64,000 nt of DNA from Pseudomonadota bacterium (GCA_023391375.1 JAEWBB010000011.1:355364-419363), one strand, 5' to 3'; positions 39,798 to 48,937 are shown, numbered from the stretch's first letter. Program-made: numbers and translations. Notes: a model not told the origin generated them from the letters alone.

Positions 39798-40436
39798 CTA
39801 GCGCTTCACCGACTTCCCGGCAAGCAGCGGATAGGGATTGATCGGCGTGCCCTGATACCATTTCTCGCCCGGCGCCATGCGGTTGATGGCGAAATGGAGG
39901 TGCGGTCCGTCGGGCGAGGCATTGCCGGTGTGGCCGACGAACCCGACCGGCGCGCCGCGCAGCAATCGCTGCCCCTCGTGCAAGCCCGGCGCGTAGGCAC
40001 TGAGGTGGGCGTAATAGTAGGTCCACTGCTGGTCCGGCGAGCGGAGATAGGCGCTGATCCCGCCGCCGCCGTGCGAGAAGTAGAGCTTCTCCACCGTCCC
40101 CTGAGTCGCCGCGATGACCGGCGTTCCCTCCGCCGCCATGATGTCGATCGCGTCATGCACCCGGGCACCGCCCGCCCGTGCCTGCGTGAAGGTATCGGTG
40201 AGCTGCGCCGCCTTCACGCCTGTCACCGGTATGGCCAGTCCCGCCGGTCCGACCTCGACCGTCGTGGCGACGTCGAGCGGCGCGCCGTTCGCGCCGACGG
40301 TCTTCTTGGTCGGATCGGCGGTGACCGCGGACGGGGTCGGCGCCGGCGACAGCGCGCCGGTAATCCCCATGTAGAAGATCCAGAAGGCGCTGACCAAAAT
40401 CGCGGTGACGACGACCAGTCCGAGTTTGCGCACCAT
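39798..40436 (-). CDS. M23 family zinc metallopeptidase
   Basis: Probable peptidoglycan endopeptidase or LytM-type regulator in the periplasm. 212 aa from the ATG at 40436. A membrane anchor or signal is at residues 4-24 (KLGLVVVTAILVSAFWIFYM). The LytM domain (about 80-200) has the zinc ligands in RVHDAIDIMAAEGTPV (H and D) and GPHLHFAINRM (HxH), so it appears active. Its start overlaps the stop of the L,D-transpeptidase gene (TGATG), suggesting a coupled pair of cell-wall enzymes. An alternative upstream start would lie inside that gene and is not used. Confidence 0.9.
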   Translation of the reverse strand: MVRKLGLVVVTAILVSAFWIFYMGITGALSPAPTPSAVTADPTKKTVGANGAPLDVATTVEVGPAGLAIPVTGVKAAQLTDTFTQARAGGARVHDAIDIMAAEGTPVIAATQGTVEKLYFSHGGGGISAYLRSPDQQWTYYYAHLSAYAPGLHEGQRLLRGAPVGFVGHTGNASPDGPHLHFAINRMAPGEKWYQGTPINPYPLLAGKSVKR

Positions 40437-41509
40437 CAAGCCTGGAACACCGCCTTGAAGCCTGGCGTCATGATCTGGCTGAGGCGCAGGACGTCCCAGT
40501 TGGTCATGCGGATGCAACCATGGCTTTGCGTCTTGCCGATTGTCTGCGGCTCCGGCGTGCCGTGGATGCCGTAGTGTTCCTTGGTCAGATCGAGCCAAGC
40601 GACCCCGACCGGGCCGTTCGGGCCGGGCTTCAACTTTTGCTCGGTCTTGCTGTCGTCGACGTCCCAGAACAGGTCCGGCTGGTAGTGGAACGGCGGCAGG
40701 TAAGCGTAGGTCGTCGCTTTCCAGGTACCGAGCGGCAACGGATCATGGTTGGAGCCGGTGGTGACCGGGAACTGCGCGACCAGCCTGTCCTCCTTGTCCA
40801 TCACCTTGAGCAGGCCTTCCGACTTGTCGACCACGACATGATCGCCCTTGGGGGTCGACGTGTCGACGTTGAGCAATTTGAACCAAGGGTCGACGTCCGT
40901 CTTGCCATGATCGTTGTAGCTCGCTGCCTTGGGCACGACATTCGGCAAGCGAAGTGTCTGGCCGGGGCCGATGAGCTTGTCCCCGCCGTTCAACGCGACA
41001 ATCGTATCGGGCGTCGTGTGGTAGGCCTCGGCCACCTTTTCCAGCATATTCCGGTAGCCCATCGACGGCAGCTTTGCCTGGTCTTCCGGCTTTTTGGGGA
41101 AGGGGTAGACGAAAGGCCCGCCAACTTGCTCGGGCGAGAGCGTCACCATGATGGTCGAAGGCCGACCGTCCGCCATCAGCGCCTGCTTCGTCGCGGCGTC
41201 CAGCTTGCCGGTCTTGGGCAGATCGCGCGATTCCTGGAAGCCGCGGATCGCACGCTCGATGTTCGATCCTTTGCGCCCGTCGATTACGCCCGACGAGAAG
41301 CCGGCGAGGTCGAGCAATACCTGGGCGTGGAAAGTCGGGCCGTCGATCGGCGATCCCTTGGTGCCCGGTGGCACCCAGGCCGTCGCCGAGGCGCCTGAGG
41401 TCGCCGTCGTCGGCGACTGCGCATCGAGCTTTTGGCCGTTGATCAGCGCACCTGCGGTGCTGATGGCGATGGCGAGTGAAAACAGCGAAACGATGGGCGT
41501 ACGCGACAC
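40436..41509 (-). CDS. L,D-transpeptidase with peptidoglycan-binding and LysM-like domains
   Basis: Periplasmic YkuD-type transpeptidase that makes 3-3 peptidoglycan cross-links or attaches proteins to the wall. 357 aa with a signal peptide (residues 1-25). A PG_binding_1-type domain is at about 55-115 (VLLDLAGFSSGVIDGRKGSN), then a LysM-like segment (VAEAYHTTPDTIVALNGGDK, about 160-190). The catalytic YkuD domain follows (about 220-355) with its signature IHGTPEPQTIGKTQSHGCIR, which contains the catalytic cysteine. It overlaps the M23 peptidase gene downstream by one base. Confidence 0.93.
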   Translation of the reverse strand: MSRTPIVSLFSLAIAISTAGALINGQKLDAQSPTTATSGASATAWVPPGTKGSPIDGPTFHAQVLLDLAGFSSGVIDGRKGSNIERAIRGFQESRDLPKTGKLDAATKQALMADGRPSTIMVTLSPEQVGGPFVYPFPKKPEDQAKLPSMGYRNMLEKVAEAYHTTPDTIVALNGGDKLIGPGQTLRLPNVVPKAASYNDHGKTDVDPWFKLLNVDTSTPKGDHVVVDKSEGLLKVMDKEDRLVAQFPVTTGSNHDPLPLGTWKATTYAYLPPFHYQPDLFWDVDDSKTEQKLKPGPNGPVGVAWLDLTKEHYGIHGTPEPQTIGKTQSHGCIRMTNWDVLRLSQIMTPGFKAVFQA

Positions 41510-41581
41510 AGGACGATCTCCTCTTTCGAGGATGAACGCGGACGGGCGAATCTTGTTTCCCGACCGTTCCGTCCGGGCCGG

Positions 41582-42256
41582 TCAGCCCTTGAGCACCTCG
41601 TCGAAGGCGCGGACTGCCGCACAAGGATCGTCCGCGTTCCACACCGCGCCCATGACCGCGAGGAAGTCCGCGCCCGCGGCCACCAGGGGCGCGGCATTGG
41701 CCGGCGTGATTCCACCGATCGCCACGCACGGCAGTTCGAACAGGCCCGACCACCAGCTGAGGACTCCCGGCTCTGGCCGGTGTTCGCTCGGTTTGGTCGT
41801 GGTGGGATAGAAGGCGCCGAACGCCACGTAGTCCGCTCCGCGCTCCCCCGCGTCCATGGCCAGGTGGCGACTGTCGTGGCAGGTCACGCCGATCTGCGCT
41901 TGCGGGCCGAGGATCGAGCGAGCTTCCTTCGGATCACCATCCGACTGTCCCAGATGGACCCCGTCCGCGCCGAGGCGTTTGGCCATCGTCACACTGTCAT
42001 TGACGATAAAGGCGGTGTCATGATCGGCGCAGATGCGGCGCAGCGGCTCGGCGAGGCGCGCGAGATCATGGTCCCCGAGGCCTTTCACCCGCAGCTGGAA
42101 CGCGGACACGCGGCCGGTGTCCAGGGCCGCCTTCAAGCGGTCGGGAAAGCCGCCGCCGACGTCCTGAGGACTGATCAGGTATAGCTCGCAGGGATACTCA
42201 CGCTCGGGCGCGGGGAAGATCGAATAGTCGAAGTCATCGTCGTCGAAGTCGTTCAT
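41582..42256 (-). CDS. thiE: Thiamine-phosphate synthase
   Basis: Joins the thiazole and pyrimidine moieties to form thiamine phosphate. 224 aa TIM-barrel. Family motifs are AFQLRVKGLGD, FIVNDSVTMAKRLGADGVHL followed by GQSDGDPKEA, and DYVAFGAFYPTTTKPSEH for phosphate binding. The N-terminal 20 residues are very acidic (MNDFDDDDFDYSIFPAPERE), which is unusual, and start at the ATG at 42256. A far upstream in-frame start would run into the divergent gene at 42292. No other thi genes or TPP riboswitch are seen next to it. Confidence 0.93.
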   Translation of the reverse strand: MNDFDDDDFDYSIFPAPEREYPCELYLISPQDVGGGFPDRLKAALDTGRVSAFQLRVKGLGDHDLARLAEPLRRICADHDTAFIVNDSVTMAKRLGADGVHLGQSDGDPKEARSILGPQAQIGVTCHDSRHLAMDAGERGADYVAFGAFYPTTTKPSEHRPEPGVLSWWSGLFELPCVAIGGITPANAAPLVAAGADFLAVMGAVWNADDPCAAVRAFDEVLKG

Positions 42257-42291
42257 GAACTGTCCAGTAGCCGAAGCGTTACGTCGGTCCA

Positions 42292-42693
42292 ATGAAGACC
42301 TTGCTTCCTCTCGCGGCGACGCTATCCGCCCTCTCGCTCGGCGCTTGCGCCACCTTCCCGAACGGCCCGGTCGTCGACGGCGGCCCCGTCCGCAGCGACG
42401 GCCAGGCGATGCTCGGCCAGCCAACCCGCGTCGGATCGCTGGTCGCGACGCCTCAGACGTTGGTCGAGGACAGCCGCTGTCCGATGAATGCCCGGTGCAT
42501 CTGGGCGGGCCGGGTGGTCGTGACGACGCGGATTGACGGTCCCGGCTGGCGCGAAACCGCCAACCTGACCCTCGGCCAGCCCTACCCGACCCATGGCACA
42601 ACCATCACACTGACCTCGGCCCGGCCGGACAAGATGACCGGCACGACGGTTCCACCGCGGGCTTACACCTTCGGCTTCGAAGGTCGGCGCTAG
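42292..42693 (+). CDS. Small lipoprotein with a CPMNARCIWAG motif
   Basis: 133 aa. A lipoprotein signal peptide ends at LSLGAC (lipobox cysteine at residue 19). The mature part is mostly beta strand and contains SRCPMNARCIWAGRVVV, a two-cysteine motif common in short bacterial outer-membrane or periplasmic lipoproteins of unknown function. It is divergent from thiE (35 bases apart) and converges with the aldolase gene (three bases apart). Function unknown. Confidence 0.8.
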   Translation: MKTLLPLAATLSALSLGACATFPNGPVVDGGPVRSDGQAMLGQPTRVGSLVATPQTLVEDSRCPMNARCIWAGRVVVTTRIDGPGWRETANLTLGQPYPTHGTTITLTSARPDKMTGTTVPPRAYTFGFEGRR

Positions 42694-42696
42694 GGC

Positions 42697-43578
42697 TTAC
42701 TTGACCGAGGCCGCGTAGATCTCGTCGATTGCGCGGCCCAGCGTCGCGTCGAACTCGGAGTCCGACTGCTGGGCGCGAAGATCGCTCAGAAGTGCGCGGC
42801 TGAAGCTGGCGATCATGCCCGGGTTCTTGGCCAGCTCGGCGCAGGCGTCGGCGCGGCTGAAACCGCCCGACAGCGCAACGACCTTTAGAACATTCGGATG
42901 CACGGTCAGCGCATCGAACAGGCCGGCCTCGGCCGGGATCGACAGCTTGAGCATGACGGGCGCCGAGACGGTCTCCAGCGCCTTCAAAATCTCGTCCTTC
43001 AGGATCGCGTCCGACTGGGCGCGGTCGGCGCTCTTGATGTTCACTTCCGGCTCGATGATCGGGACCATGCCGTGGGAAAGGACTTGCTCGGCGACCTCGA
43101 ACTGCTGCTTCACGACGGCGGCAATGCCTTCGGCATTGGCGGCGTTGATGACCGAGCGTTCCTTGGTGCCGAACACGCCGAGGCCCTTGGCGCGGGTCAG
43201 CAGCGCGTCGAGTTCCGGCATCGGCTTCATCAGCTGGACGCCGTTGGTTTCGTCCTCGAGGCCCTTGTCGATCTTGATGAAGGGCACGACGCCCTTGTCG
43301 ATCAGCGCCTGCGGGGTCGGCTTGCCGTCGACCTGGCCGTCCATCGTGCGCTCGAACAGGATCGCGCCGATCACCTTCCCGCTGGCAAAGCTCGGCGCGT
43401 TGATAATCCGGCTGCGCATCTGGTGGATGAGGCCGAACATTTCCTCGTCACCCGAATATTCGCTCGGCTCGATGCCGTACCCGGCGAGCGCCTTGGGGGT
43501 CGACCCGCCCGACTGGTCCAGCGCCGCAATGAAACCGTCACCCTTGGCAATCTTCGCGTGCATGTCTTCGAACGTCAT
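42697..43578 (-). CDS. Class I fructose-bisphosphate aldolase
   Basis: Schiff-base (metal-independent) aldolase of glycolysis. 293 aa from the ATG at 43578 (MTFEDMHAKIAKGDGFIAAL), chosen because GGGGA is six bases upstream; an in-frame ATG at 43605 has no such site. It has the family motifs FIAALDQSGGSTPKAL, FIKIDKGLED and VMLKLSIPAEAGLF, where the lysine is the likely Schiff-base residue. It is in the same region and orientation as tkt-gap-pgk but separated from them by a DUF1810 gene on the other strand, so it needs its own promoter in the 100-base gap. Confidence 0.94.
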   Translation of the reverse strand: MTFEDMHAKIAKGDGFIAALDQSGGSTPKALAGYGIEPSEYSGDEEMFGLIHQMRSRIINAPSFASGKVIGAILFERTMDGQVDGKPTPQALIDKGVVPFIKIDKGLEDETNGVQLMKPMPELDALLTRAKGLGVFGTKERSVINAANAEGIAAVVKQQFEVAEQVLSHGMVPIIEPEVNIKSADRAQSDAILKDEILKALETVSAPVMLKLSIPAEAGLFDALTVHPNVLKVVALSGGFSRADACAELAKNPGMIASFSRALLSDLRAQQSDSEFDATLGRAIDEIYAASVK

Positions 43579-43678
43579 CTTGGTCCCCGCTGGCTGGATA
43601 TGCATACGTATGCGAGCGGCCTCTAGCCGTGCCGTCGAGCGCCCGCAACCGTGAGACGGCGACGGACGTTCCGCCACG

Positions 43679-44095
43679 ATGAACCACGACCTGAAACGCT
43701 TCCTCGACGCGCAGGATGGCACCTTCGAAGTGGCCCTCGGCGAATTGCTGGACGGCCGGAAGCGGACCCACTGGATGTGGTTCATTTTCCCGCAGCTGGC
43801 CGGGCTCGGGCGCAGCGAGACGGCCCGCTATTATGCCCTGGCGTCGATCGGGGAGGCGCGTGCCTTCCTCGACCATCCCGTCTTGGGCAGACGGCTGGAG
43901 CAGGCGGTCGTCGCGATCAACGGTCTCGCCAGCGACGACGCAAGGGCTATTTTCGGCGACATTGACGCACTGAAACTGCGCTCGTCGCTCACCCTTTTCC
44001 GCGAGGCCGGCGGCGGGCCGGCCTTCGACGAAGGACTGGAGAAGTATTTCGAGGGATCGCCCGACCCGGAAACGCTGCGGCTGCTAGGCGCTTAG
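43679..44095 (+). CDS. DUF1810 family protein
   Basis: 138-aa soluble protein. The DUF1810 family is recognised from DLKRFLDAQDGTFEVALGEL, then RKRTHWMWFIFPQLAGLG and SSLTLFREAGG. The function is not established; the family is sometimes called calpastatin-like without evidence for that role. It is the only plus-strand gene between the aldolase and pgk. It is divergent from the aldolase and overlaps the end of pgk by 12 bases in convergent orientation. Confidence 0.9.
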   Translation: MNHDLKRFLDAQDGTFEVALGELLDGRKRTHWMWFIFPQLAGLGRSETARYYALASIGEARAFLDHPVLGRRLEQAVVAINGLASDDARAIFGDIDALKLRSSLTLFREAGGGPAFDEGLEKYFEGSPDPETLRLLGA

Positions 44096-45286
44096 CGCCG
44101 CGACACCGGGAAGCTTTCGGCCTTCCATCCATTCGAGGAAAGCACCGCCAGCGGTAGAGACGAAAGTAAACTCGTCCGCCACACCGGCATGATTGAGCGC
44201 CGCGACCGTATCGCCGCCGCCCGCTACCGAGATAAGGCTTCCGCCTTCCGTCAGCGCCGCGGCAGTGCGGGCGAGCGCAACAGTGGCCGCGTCGAACGGC
44301 GGCGTCTCGAAGGCGCCGAGCGGGCCGTTCCAGACGAGGGTCCGGCAGGTCTTCAGCGCATCGGCCAGCGCCTCGACCGCGGCCGGGCCGACATCGAGGA
44401 TCATCTCGTCCGATGCGACCTCGTGAACGTTGCAGGTGCGAAGACTAGGCGGGTTGGCGGCGAATTCTTTCGACACCACGACATCGTACGGCAGGTGGAT
44501 CGTGCAGCCAGCGGCATCGGCGGCCTCGAAGATCGCCTCGGCCTCACTGAGCAGGTCCTTTTCGCACAGCGACTTGCCGACATCGACGCCGCGTGCGGCG
44601 AGGAAGGTGTTGGCCATTCCGCCGCCGATGATCAGATGATCGACCTTGCCGACGAGGTTCTTGAGCACGGTGAGCTTGGTCGACACCTTGGCCCCGCCGA
44701 CCACCGCCGCGACCGGCCGCTCCGGTTGCCCCAGCGCCGCGTCGAGCGCGTTCAGTTCGCGCTCCATCGCACGGCCGGCATAGCTCGGCAGCAACTTGGC
44801 CAGCCCCTCGGTCGATGCGTGGGCGCGGTGGGCAGCCGAAAAGGCGTCGTTGACGAAGAAATCGCCGAGCGCCGCCATCCCTTGGGCCAACGCGGGATCA
44901 TTCTTTTCCTCGCCCGCGTGGAAGCGGGTATTCTCGAGAATGCCGATGTTGCCCGGCAGCATGGTCGAAATGCCGCGCGCCGCTTCCGGCCCCTGGCAAT
45001 CCTCGATGAAGCGGACCGAGGTGCCGGTCAGGCGCGACAGCACCTGGACCAGCTGCGCAGTCGACATGTCGGGCCGCACCTCGCCCTTGGGCCGACCGAA
45101 ATGCGACAGGAGCAGGACGATCGCGCCCTTCCCTGTCAGTTCCTGCATGGTCGGCAGGGCCGCCTTCAGCCGCGTGTCGTCGGTCACCTTCGCGCCATCC
45201 ATCGGCACGTTGAGGTCGACGCGCACCAGCGCCTTTTGGCCCGTCAGGTCGGCGGGCAGGTCGTCGAGCGTCTTGAAGGCGGCCAT
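44084..45286 (-). CDS. pgk: Phosphoglycerate kinase
   Basis: ATP-forming glycolytic enzyme converting 1,3-bisphosphoglycerate to 3-phosphoglycerate. 400 aa. The N-terminal substrate domain shows KALVRVDLNVPMDGAKV and LLLSHFGRPKGEV. The nucleotide domain shows HLIIGGGMANTFLAARG and the C-terminal SVAGGGDTVAALNHAG. It lies seven bases downstream of gap, in the order tkt-gap-pgk, which suits coupled control of the lower part of glycolysis and the pentose-phosphate branch. Confidence 0.97.
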   Translation of the reverse strand: MAAFKTLDDLPADLTGQKALVRVDLNVPMDGAKVTDDTRLKAALPTMQELTGKGAIVLLLSHFGRPKGEVRPDMSTAQLVQVLSRLTGTSVRFIEDCQGPEAARGISTMLPGNIGILENTRFHAGEEKNDPALAQGMAALGDFFVNDAFSAAHRAHASTEGLAKLLPSYAGRAMERELNALDAALGQPERPVAAVVGGAKVSTKLTVLKNLVGKVDHLIIGGGMANTFLAARGVDVGKSLCEKDLLSEAEAIFEAADAAGCTIHLPYDVVVSKEFAANPPSLRTCNVHEVASDEMILDVGPAAVEALADALKTCRTLVWNGPLGAFETPPFDAATVALARTAAALTEGGSLISVAGGGDTVAALNHAGVADEFTFVSTAGGAFLEWMEGRKLPGVAALSA

Positions 45287-45292
45287 GCTGGG

Positions 45293-46303
45293 TTAGCCGA
45301 GCTTCGCCATCGCGCCGGCCGTGTCGACCATGCGGTTCGAGAAGCCCCATTCATTGTCGTACCAGCTGACGACGCGGACGAGCTTGCCGTCGATGACCGC
45401 GGTTTCAAGGCTGTCGACGGTCGAGCTGGCGCTTGCACCGTTGAGGTCGATGGAGACCAGCGGCTCGTCGGTGTAGTCGAGCACGCCCTTCAGCGGGCCC
45501 GAGGCCGAGGCGTCCTTGAGGAGCTTGTTCACTTCCTCGACGCTGGTGTCGCGGCCGGGGGTGAACGTCAGGTCGACGAGGCTGACGTTCGGGGTCGGGA
45601 CGCGGACGGCCGACCCGTCGAGCTTGCCCTTCAGTTCGGGAAGCACCTCTCCCACCGCGCGGGCGGCGCCGGTCGTCGTCGGGATGATGCTCATGCCGGC
45701 AGCGCGGGCGCGGCGCATGTCGCCGTGGATCTGGTCGAGGATCTTCTGGTCGTTCGTGTAGGCGTGGATGGTGGTCATCAGGCCGCGTTCGATGCCGATC
45801 GCGTCGTTGAGGACCTTGGCGACCGGCGCCAGGCAGTTGGTGGTGCAAGACGCGTTCGACACGATCTTGTGCTCGGCAGTGAGCTTGTCGTGGTTGACCC
45901 CGAATACGACGGTGAGATCCGCGCCCTTGGCCGGGGCCGAGATCAAGACGCGCTTGGCGCCTGCGTCGAGGTGCTTCTGGCCGCCTTCCTTGTCGGTGAA
46001 GAAGCCGGTGCACTCGAGCGCGATGTCGACACCCATGGCGGCATGCGGCAGCTTGGCCGGGTCGCGCTCGGCGGTGACCTTGATGCGCTTGCCGTCGACG
46101 ATCATCTCGTCGCCCTCGGCCGACACCTCGCCCGGCCAAATGCCGTGGACGCTGTCGCGGCGGAACAGCATCGCGTTCGCCTTCGCGTCGGCCAAGTCGT
46201 TGATCGCGACCAGTTCGAGATCATGGTCGTCGCGGCTCAGGATGGCGCGGGCGACAAGACGGCCGATGCGGCCAAATCCGTTGATGGCGACTTTGGTGGT
46301 CAT
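45293..46303 (-). CDS. gap: Glyceraldehyde-3-phosphate dehydrogenase
   Basis: NAD(P)-linked oxidation of glyceraldehyde 3-phosphate. 336 aa from the ATG at 46303. The dinucleotide site is KVAINGFGRIGRLVARAIL, the catalytic cysteine is in NASCTTNCLAPVAKVL and the catalytic histidine in MTTIHAYTNDQ. The C-terminal WYDNEWGFSNRMVD is complete. Its start overlaps the tkt stop (ATGA). An open frame extends upstream into tkt but is not needed. Only one gap gene is visible in this window. Confidence 0.97.
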   Translation of the reverse strand: MTTKVAINGFGRIGRLVARAILSRDDHDLELVAINDLADAKANAMLFRRDSVHGIWPGEVSAEGDEMIVDGKRIKVTAERDPAKLPHAAMGVDIALECTGFFTDKEGGQKHLDAGAKRVLISAPAKGADLTVVFGVNHDKLTAEHKIVSNASCTTNCLAPVAKVLNDAIGIERGLMTTIHAYTNDQKILDQIHGDMRRARAAGMSIIPTTTGAARAVGEVLPELKGKLDGSAVRVPTPNVSLVDLTFTPGRDTSVEEVNKLLKDASASGPLKGVLDYTDEPLVSIDLNGASASSTVDSLETAVIDGKLVRVVSWYDNEWGFSNRMVDTAGAMAKLG

Positions 46304-48285
46304 GCGATGTTCCTGTCCTTCATGTGCGCGGTGACGCGCTCGGTAACCTTCTCGGCGGTGAAGCCGAATTTCTCGAAAAGCTGTTCGGCGGGCGCCGACG
46401 CGCCGAAGCGGTCGAGACCGATGCGCAGGCCGTGGAGGCCGGTGTAGCGTTCCCAGCCGGTCGTGATGCCGGCCTCGATCGACACGCGCAGGATTTCGCG
46501 GTTGGATACGTCGGGGAGAATATCTTCCTTGTACCCGGCGTCCTGCGCGTCGAACAATTCGGTGCACGGCATCGACACGACGTCAGCACCGATGCCCTTC
46601 CCTTCCAGCGCCTTGGCGACGTTCATCGCCAGCTCGACCTCGCTGCCGGTGGCGATCAGGATCACCTTGCGCGCGGCCTCGGCTTCCTTGAGGCGGTACG
46701 CGCCCTTCGCCGAGAGGTTTTCGCCCGACGTTTCGGTGCGAAGCTGCGGCAGGTTCTGGCGGGAGAGCGCGAGAAGGCTCGGTCCGTCTGCGTCCAGAGC
46801 CGACGCCCAGCATTCGGCGGTCTCGACCGCGTCGCATGGGCGGAACACGCGCAGGCCCGGAATCGCCCGCAACGCCTGGAGATGCTCCACCGGCTGGTGG
46901 GTCGGACCGTCCTCGCCGAGGCCGATCGAATCGTGGGTCATGACATGGACGACCTTGGCCATCTCCAGCGTGCCGAGGCGGATCGCCGGGCGGCTGTAGT
47001 CGGAAAAGACGAGGAAAGTGCCGCCGTAAGGCAGTACTCCGCCGTGCAGCGCCATGCCGTTCATCGCCGCCGCCATGCCGAATTCGCGTATGCCGTAATG
47101 GATGTAGCGGCCGCCGTAGTTCGAGGCGTCGAGTACGTTGATGTTCTTGGTCTGCGTGTTGTTCGACGGTGTCAGATCGGCCGACCCGCCGATGGTCGAC
47201 GCGCAGGCCGCGTTGATCGCATCCAGCGCCAGTTCCGACGCTTTGCGCGTCGCCACTTTCTGCGGGTTGGCGATCAGGCCGTCGAGATGGCCTTTTAGCC
47301 AGCCATGGTCGAGCTTGCCCGCCATGCGGTCGGAGAATTCGGCTTTCTTGCCGCTGTCGTCGAGCCGCTTGGCCCACGCCTTGCGTTCCTCGCCGCCGCG
47401 GGCCCCAGCCTCGCGCCAAACCTTGAGCACATCGTCGGGGATTTCGAACGGCGGCAGGTCCCAGCCCAGTTCCTTGCGCGCCGCGGCCACCTCGTCAGTT
47501 CCCAGCGGCGAGCCGTGCGTCGCGGCAGTGCCCTGCTTGTTGGGCGCGCCGTAGCCGATGATCGTCCGGCAGCGGATCAATGAGGGCCGGCCATCCGCGA
47601 TCGCCTCGTCGATGGCTTTCGACACCTTGCCCGAGTCCATCCCGTCACACTCGGTCGTGTGCCAGCCCATCGCCTCGTAGCGGGCAAGGATGTCCTCGCG
47701 GCGGCTGAGGTCGGTCGGGCCGTCGATGGTAATCCGGTTGTCGTCCCACAGGACGATCAGGCGGCCGAGCTTGAGGTGACCGGCCAGGCCCGTCGCCTCG
47801 TGGTTGATACCTTCCATCAGGCAGCCGTCACCGGCCACCACCCAAGTGCGATGGTCGACCAATTCGTCGCCATAGACGGCGTTCAGGTGGCGCTCTGCGA
47901 TCGCCATGCCGACCGCGTTCGCGAAACCCTGGCCCAGCGGACCGGTGGTGCATTCGACGCCGGGCAACATGAAGCTTTCCGGGTGGCCGGCGCACGGACT
48001 GCCGAGCTGGCGGAAGTTCTTGATGTCTTCCACCGTCGGCTTGGCGTAGCCGGTGAGATACAGCAGGGCGTAGAGCAGCATGGAGCCGTGACCAGCGCTC
48101 AGCACGAAACGGTCACGATCGGCCCACTGCGGGTCCGACGCGTCGAATTTCAGATGCTTCGTGAACAGGGCGGTGGCCGCGTCGGCCATGCCCATCGGCA
48201 TGCCCGGATGCCCCGAATTGGCGGCCTGGACCGCATCCATGGCCAGGGCGCGGATGGCGTTGGCCAGTCGACGTTGGGTCGGCAT
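46300..48285 (-). CDS. tkt: Transketolase
   Basis: Thiamine-diphosphate enzyme moving two-carbon units in the non-oxidative pentose-phosphate pathway. 661 aa. The TPP/Mg site is VVAGDGCLMEGINHEATG, with LSAGHGSMLLYALLYLTGY before it. The pyrimidine domain has YGIREFGMAAAMNGMAL with the catalytic glutamate, and the C-terminal domain starts near KVILIATGSEVELAMNVA. It is the first gene of tkt-gap-pgk and lies behind a promoter-like sequence at 48341-48368. Confidence 0.97.
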   Translation of the reverse strand: MPTQRRLANAIRALAMDAVQAANSGHPGMPMGMADAATALFTKHLKFDASDPQWADRDRFVLSAGHGSMLLYALLYLTGYAKPTVEDIKNFRQLGSPCAGHPESFMLPGVECTTGPLGQGFANAVGMAIAERHLNAVYGDELVDHRTWVVAGDGCLMEGINHEATGLAGHLKLGRLIVLWDDNRITIDGPTDLSRREDILARYEAMGWHTTECDGMDSGKVSKAIDEAIADGRPSLIRCRTIIGYGAPNKQGTAATHGSPLGTDEVAAARKELGWDLPPFEIPDDVLKVWREAGARGGEERKAWAKRLDDSGKKAEFSDRMAGKLDHGWLKGHLDGLIANPQKVATRKASELALDAINAACASTIGGSADLTPSNNTQTKNINVLDASNYGGRYIHYGIREFGMAAAMNGMALHGGVLPYGGTFLVFSDYSRPAIRLGTLEMAKVVHVMTHDSIGLGEDGPTHQPVEHLQALRAIPGLRVFRPCDAVETAECWASALDADGPSLLALSRQNLPQLRTETSGENLSAKGAYRLKEAEAARKVILIATGSEVELAMNVAKALEGKGIGADVVSMPCTELFDAQDAGYKEDILPDVSNREILRVSIEAGITTGWERYTGLHGLRIGLDRFGASAPAEQLFEKFGFTAEKVTERVTAHMKDRNIA

Positions 48286-48340
48286 TGGATCTCCCGTGCG
48301 GCGGAATCTCGTCGGAATCGACGCGCCTCAGGCCTAGCGC

Positions 48341-48368
48341 CTATTGTCGCACGGGCGCGTGAGGTCAA
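48341..48368 (-). promoter_or_regulatory. Possible sigma-70 promoter for tkt-gap-pgk
   Basis: On the minus strand, TTGACC (plus 48363-48368) is followed after 16 bases by CAATAG (plus 48341-48346). The -35 element matches five of six consensus bases; the -10 element is weak. The start codon of tkt at 48285 would give a leader of about 50 bases. Confidence 0.4.
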
Positions 48369-48428
48369 CCCAAGTGAACCCTTCAGACGGGTTGCGAAGA
48401 ACGCCGTTTTTGATATCGGTTGTGAAGA

Positions 48429-48623
48429 ATGGCCCAGACCCCGCTGGAACAGGCGCTTGACCGCGCCGAACGTGCATTGAACCGCATCCGCCACAGCGCG
48501 TCGCGGCCGGCGGCGGCCGCGCCCGCCGCGCCAATCATCCGCGACGACAAGCTGCGCGCCGAAGTGACCGCCGCGATCGCCGAACTCGACCGGATCCTGG
48601 GCGATGCCGGAGGGCGGGGCTGA
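48429..48623 (+). CDS. Small helical protein upstream of zapA
   Basis: 64 aa, not a named family. MAQTPLEQALDRAERALNRI and DKLRAEVTAAIAELDRILGD are two helices with heptad spacing, joined by an Ala/Pro linker, so a short coiled-coil protein is likely. Its stop shares a base with the zapA start (TGATG at 48623), so it is co-translated with the division protein ZapA. A role with ZapA or FtsZ, possibly like ZapB, is inference only. A weak promoter (TTGCGA, 16 bases, TATCGG) precedes it. Confidence 0.65.
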   Translation: MAQTPLEQALDRAERALNRIRHSASRPAAAAPAAPIIRDDKLRAEVTAAIAELDRILGDAGGRG

Positions 48624-48937
48624 TGGCCGAGGTCGAACTGGTCATTGCCGGGCGCAGCTATCGCCTTGCCTGCCGCGACGGCGAGGAGGCCAATCTGAAG
48701 GCCGCCGGGGCGTTGGTCGATGCCAAGAGCCGCGAGGCCCTCGCCGGTCTCGGCACCCTGAGCGAATCCCGTCAGCTGCTTTTCGCGGCATTGCTGCTCG
48801 CCGACCAGCTGGTCGACGGGCGGACCGATCAGATCGACACCGGGCCTGACCCTGAACTGGTGGAACGGGCGAACCGGCTGGCCGACACGCTCGAACAAAT
48901 TGCCGACACGCTTGAGGAACGCCCCGCGACATCCTAA
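48623..48937 (+). CDS. zapA: Cell division protein ZapA
   Basis: Cytoplasmic protein that bundles FtsZ filaments at midcell. 104 aa. The N-terminal globular part has VELVIAGRSYRLACRDGEEA and the C-terminal half is a long helix for tetramer formation (RANRLADTLEQIADTLEE). The length and the neighbouring 6S RNA and 5-formyl-THF cyclo-ligase gene match the conserved zapA-ssrS-ygfA order of proteobacteria. Confidence 0.93.
   Translation: MAEVELVIAGRSYRLACRDGEEANLKAAGALVDAKSREALAGLGTLSESRQLLFAALLLADQLVDGRTDQIDTGPDPELVERANRLADTLEQIADTLEERPATS

Noticed and set aside
41510..42300. TPP riboswitch near thiE
   Set aside because: The 35-base gap upstream of thiE is too short and lacks the CTGAGA-type box.
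44189..46447. 752-codon open frame on the plus strand opposite pgk and gap
   Set aside because: Antisense frame typical of high-GC coding DNA; its translation is Arg/Ala/Val/Asp-rich without any domain, while pgk and gap on the other strand are certain.
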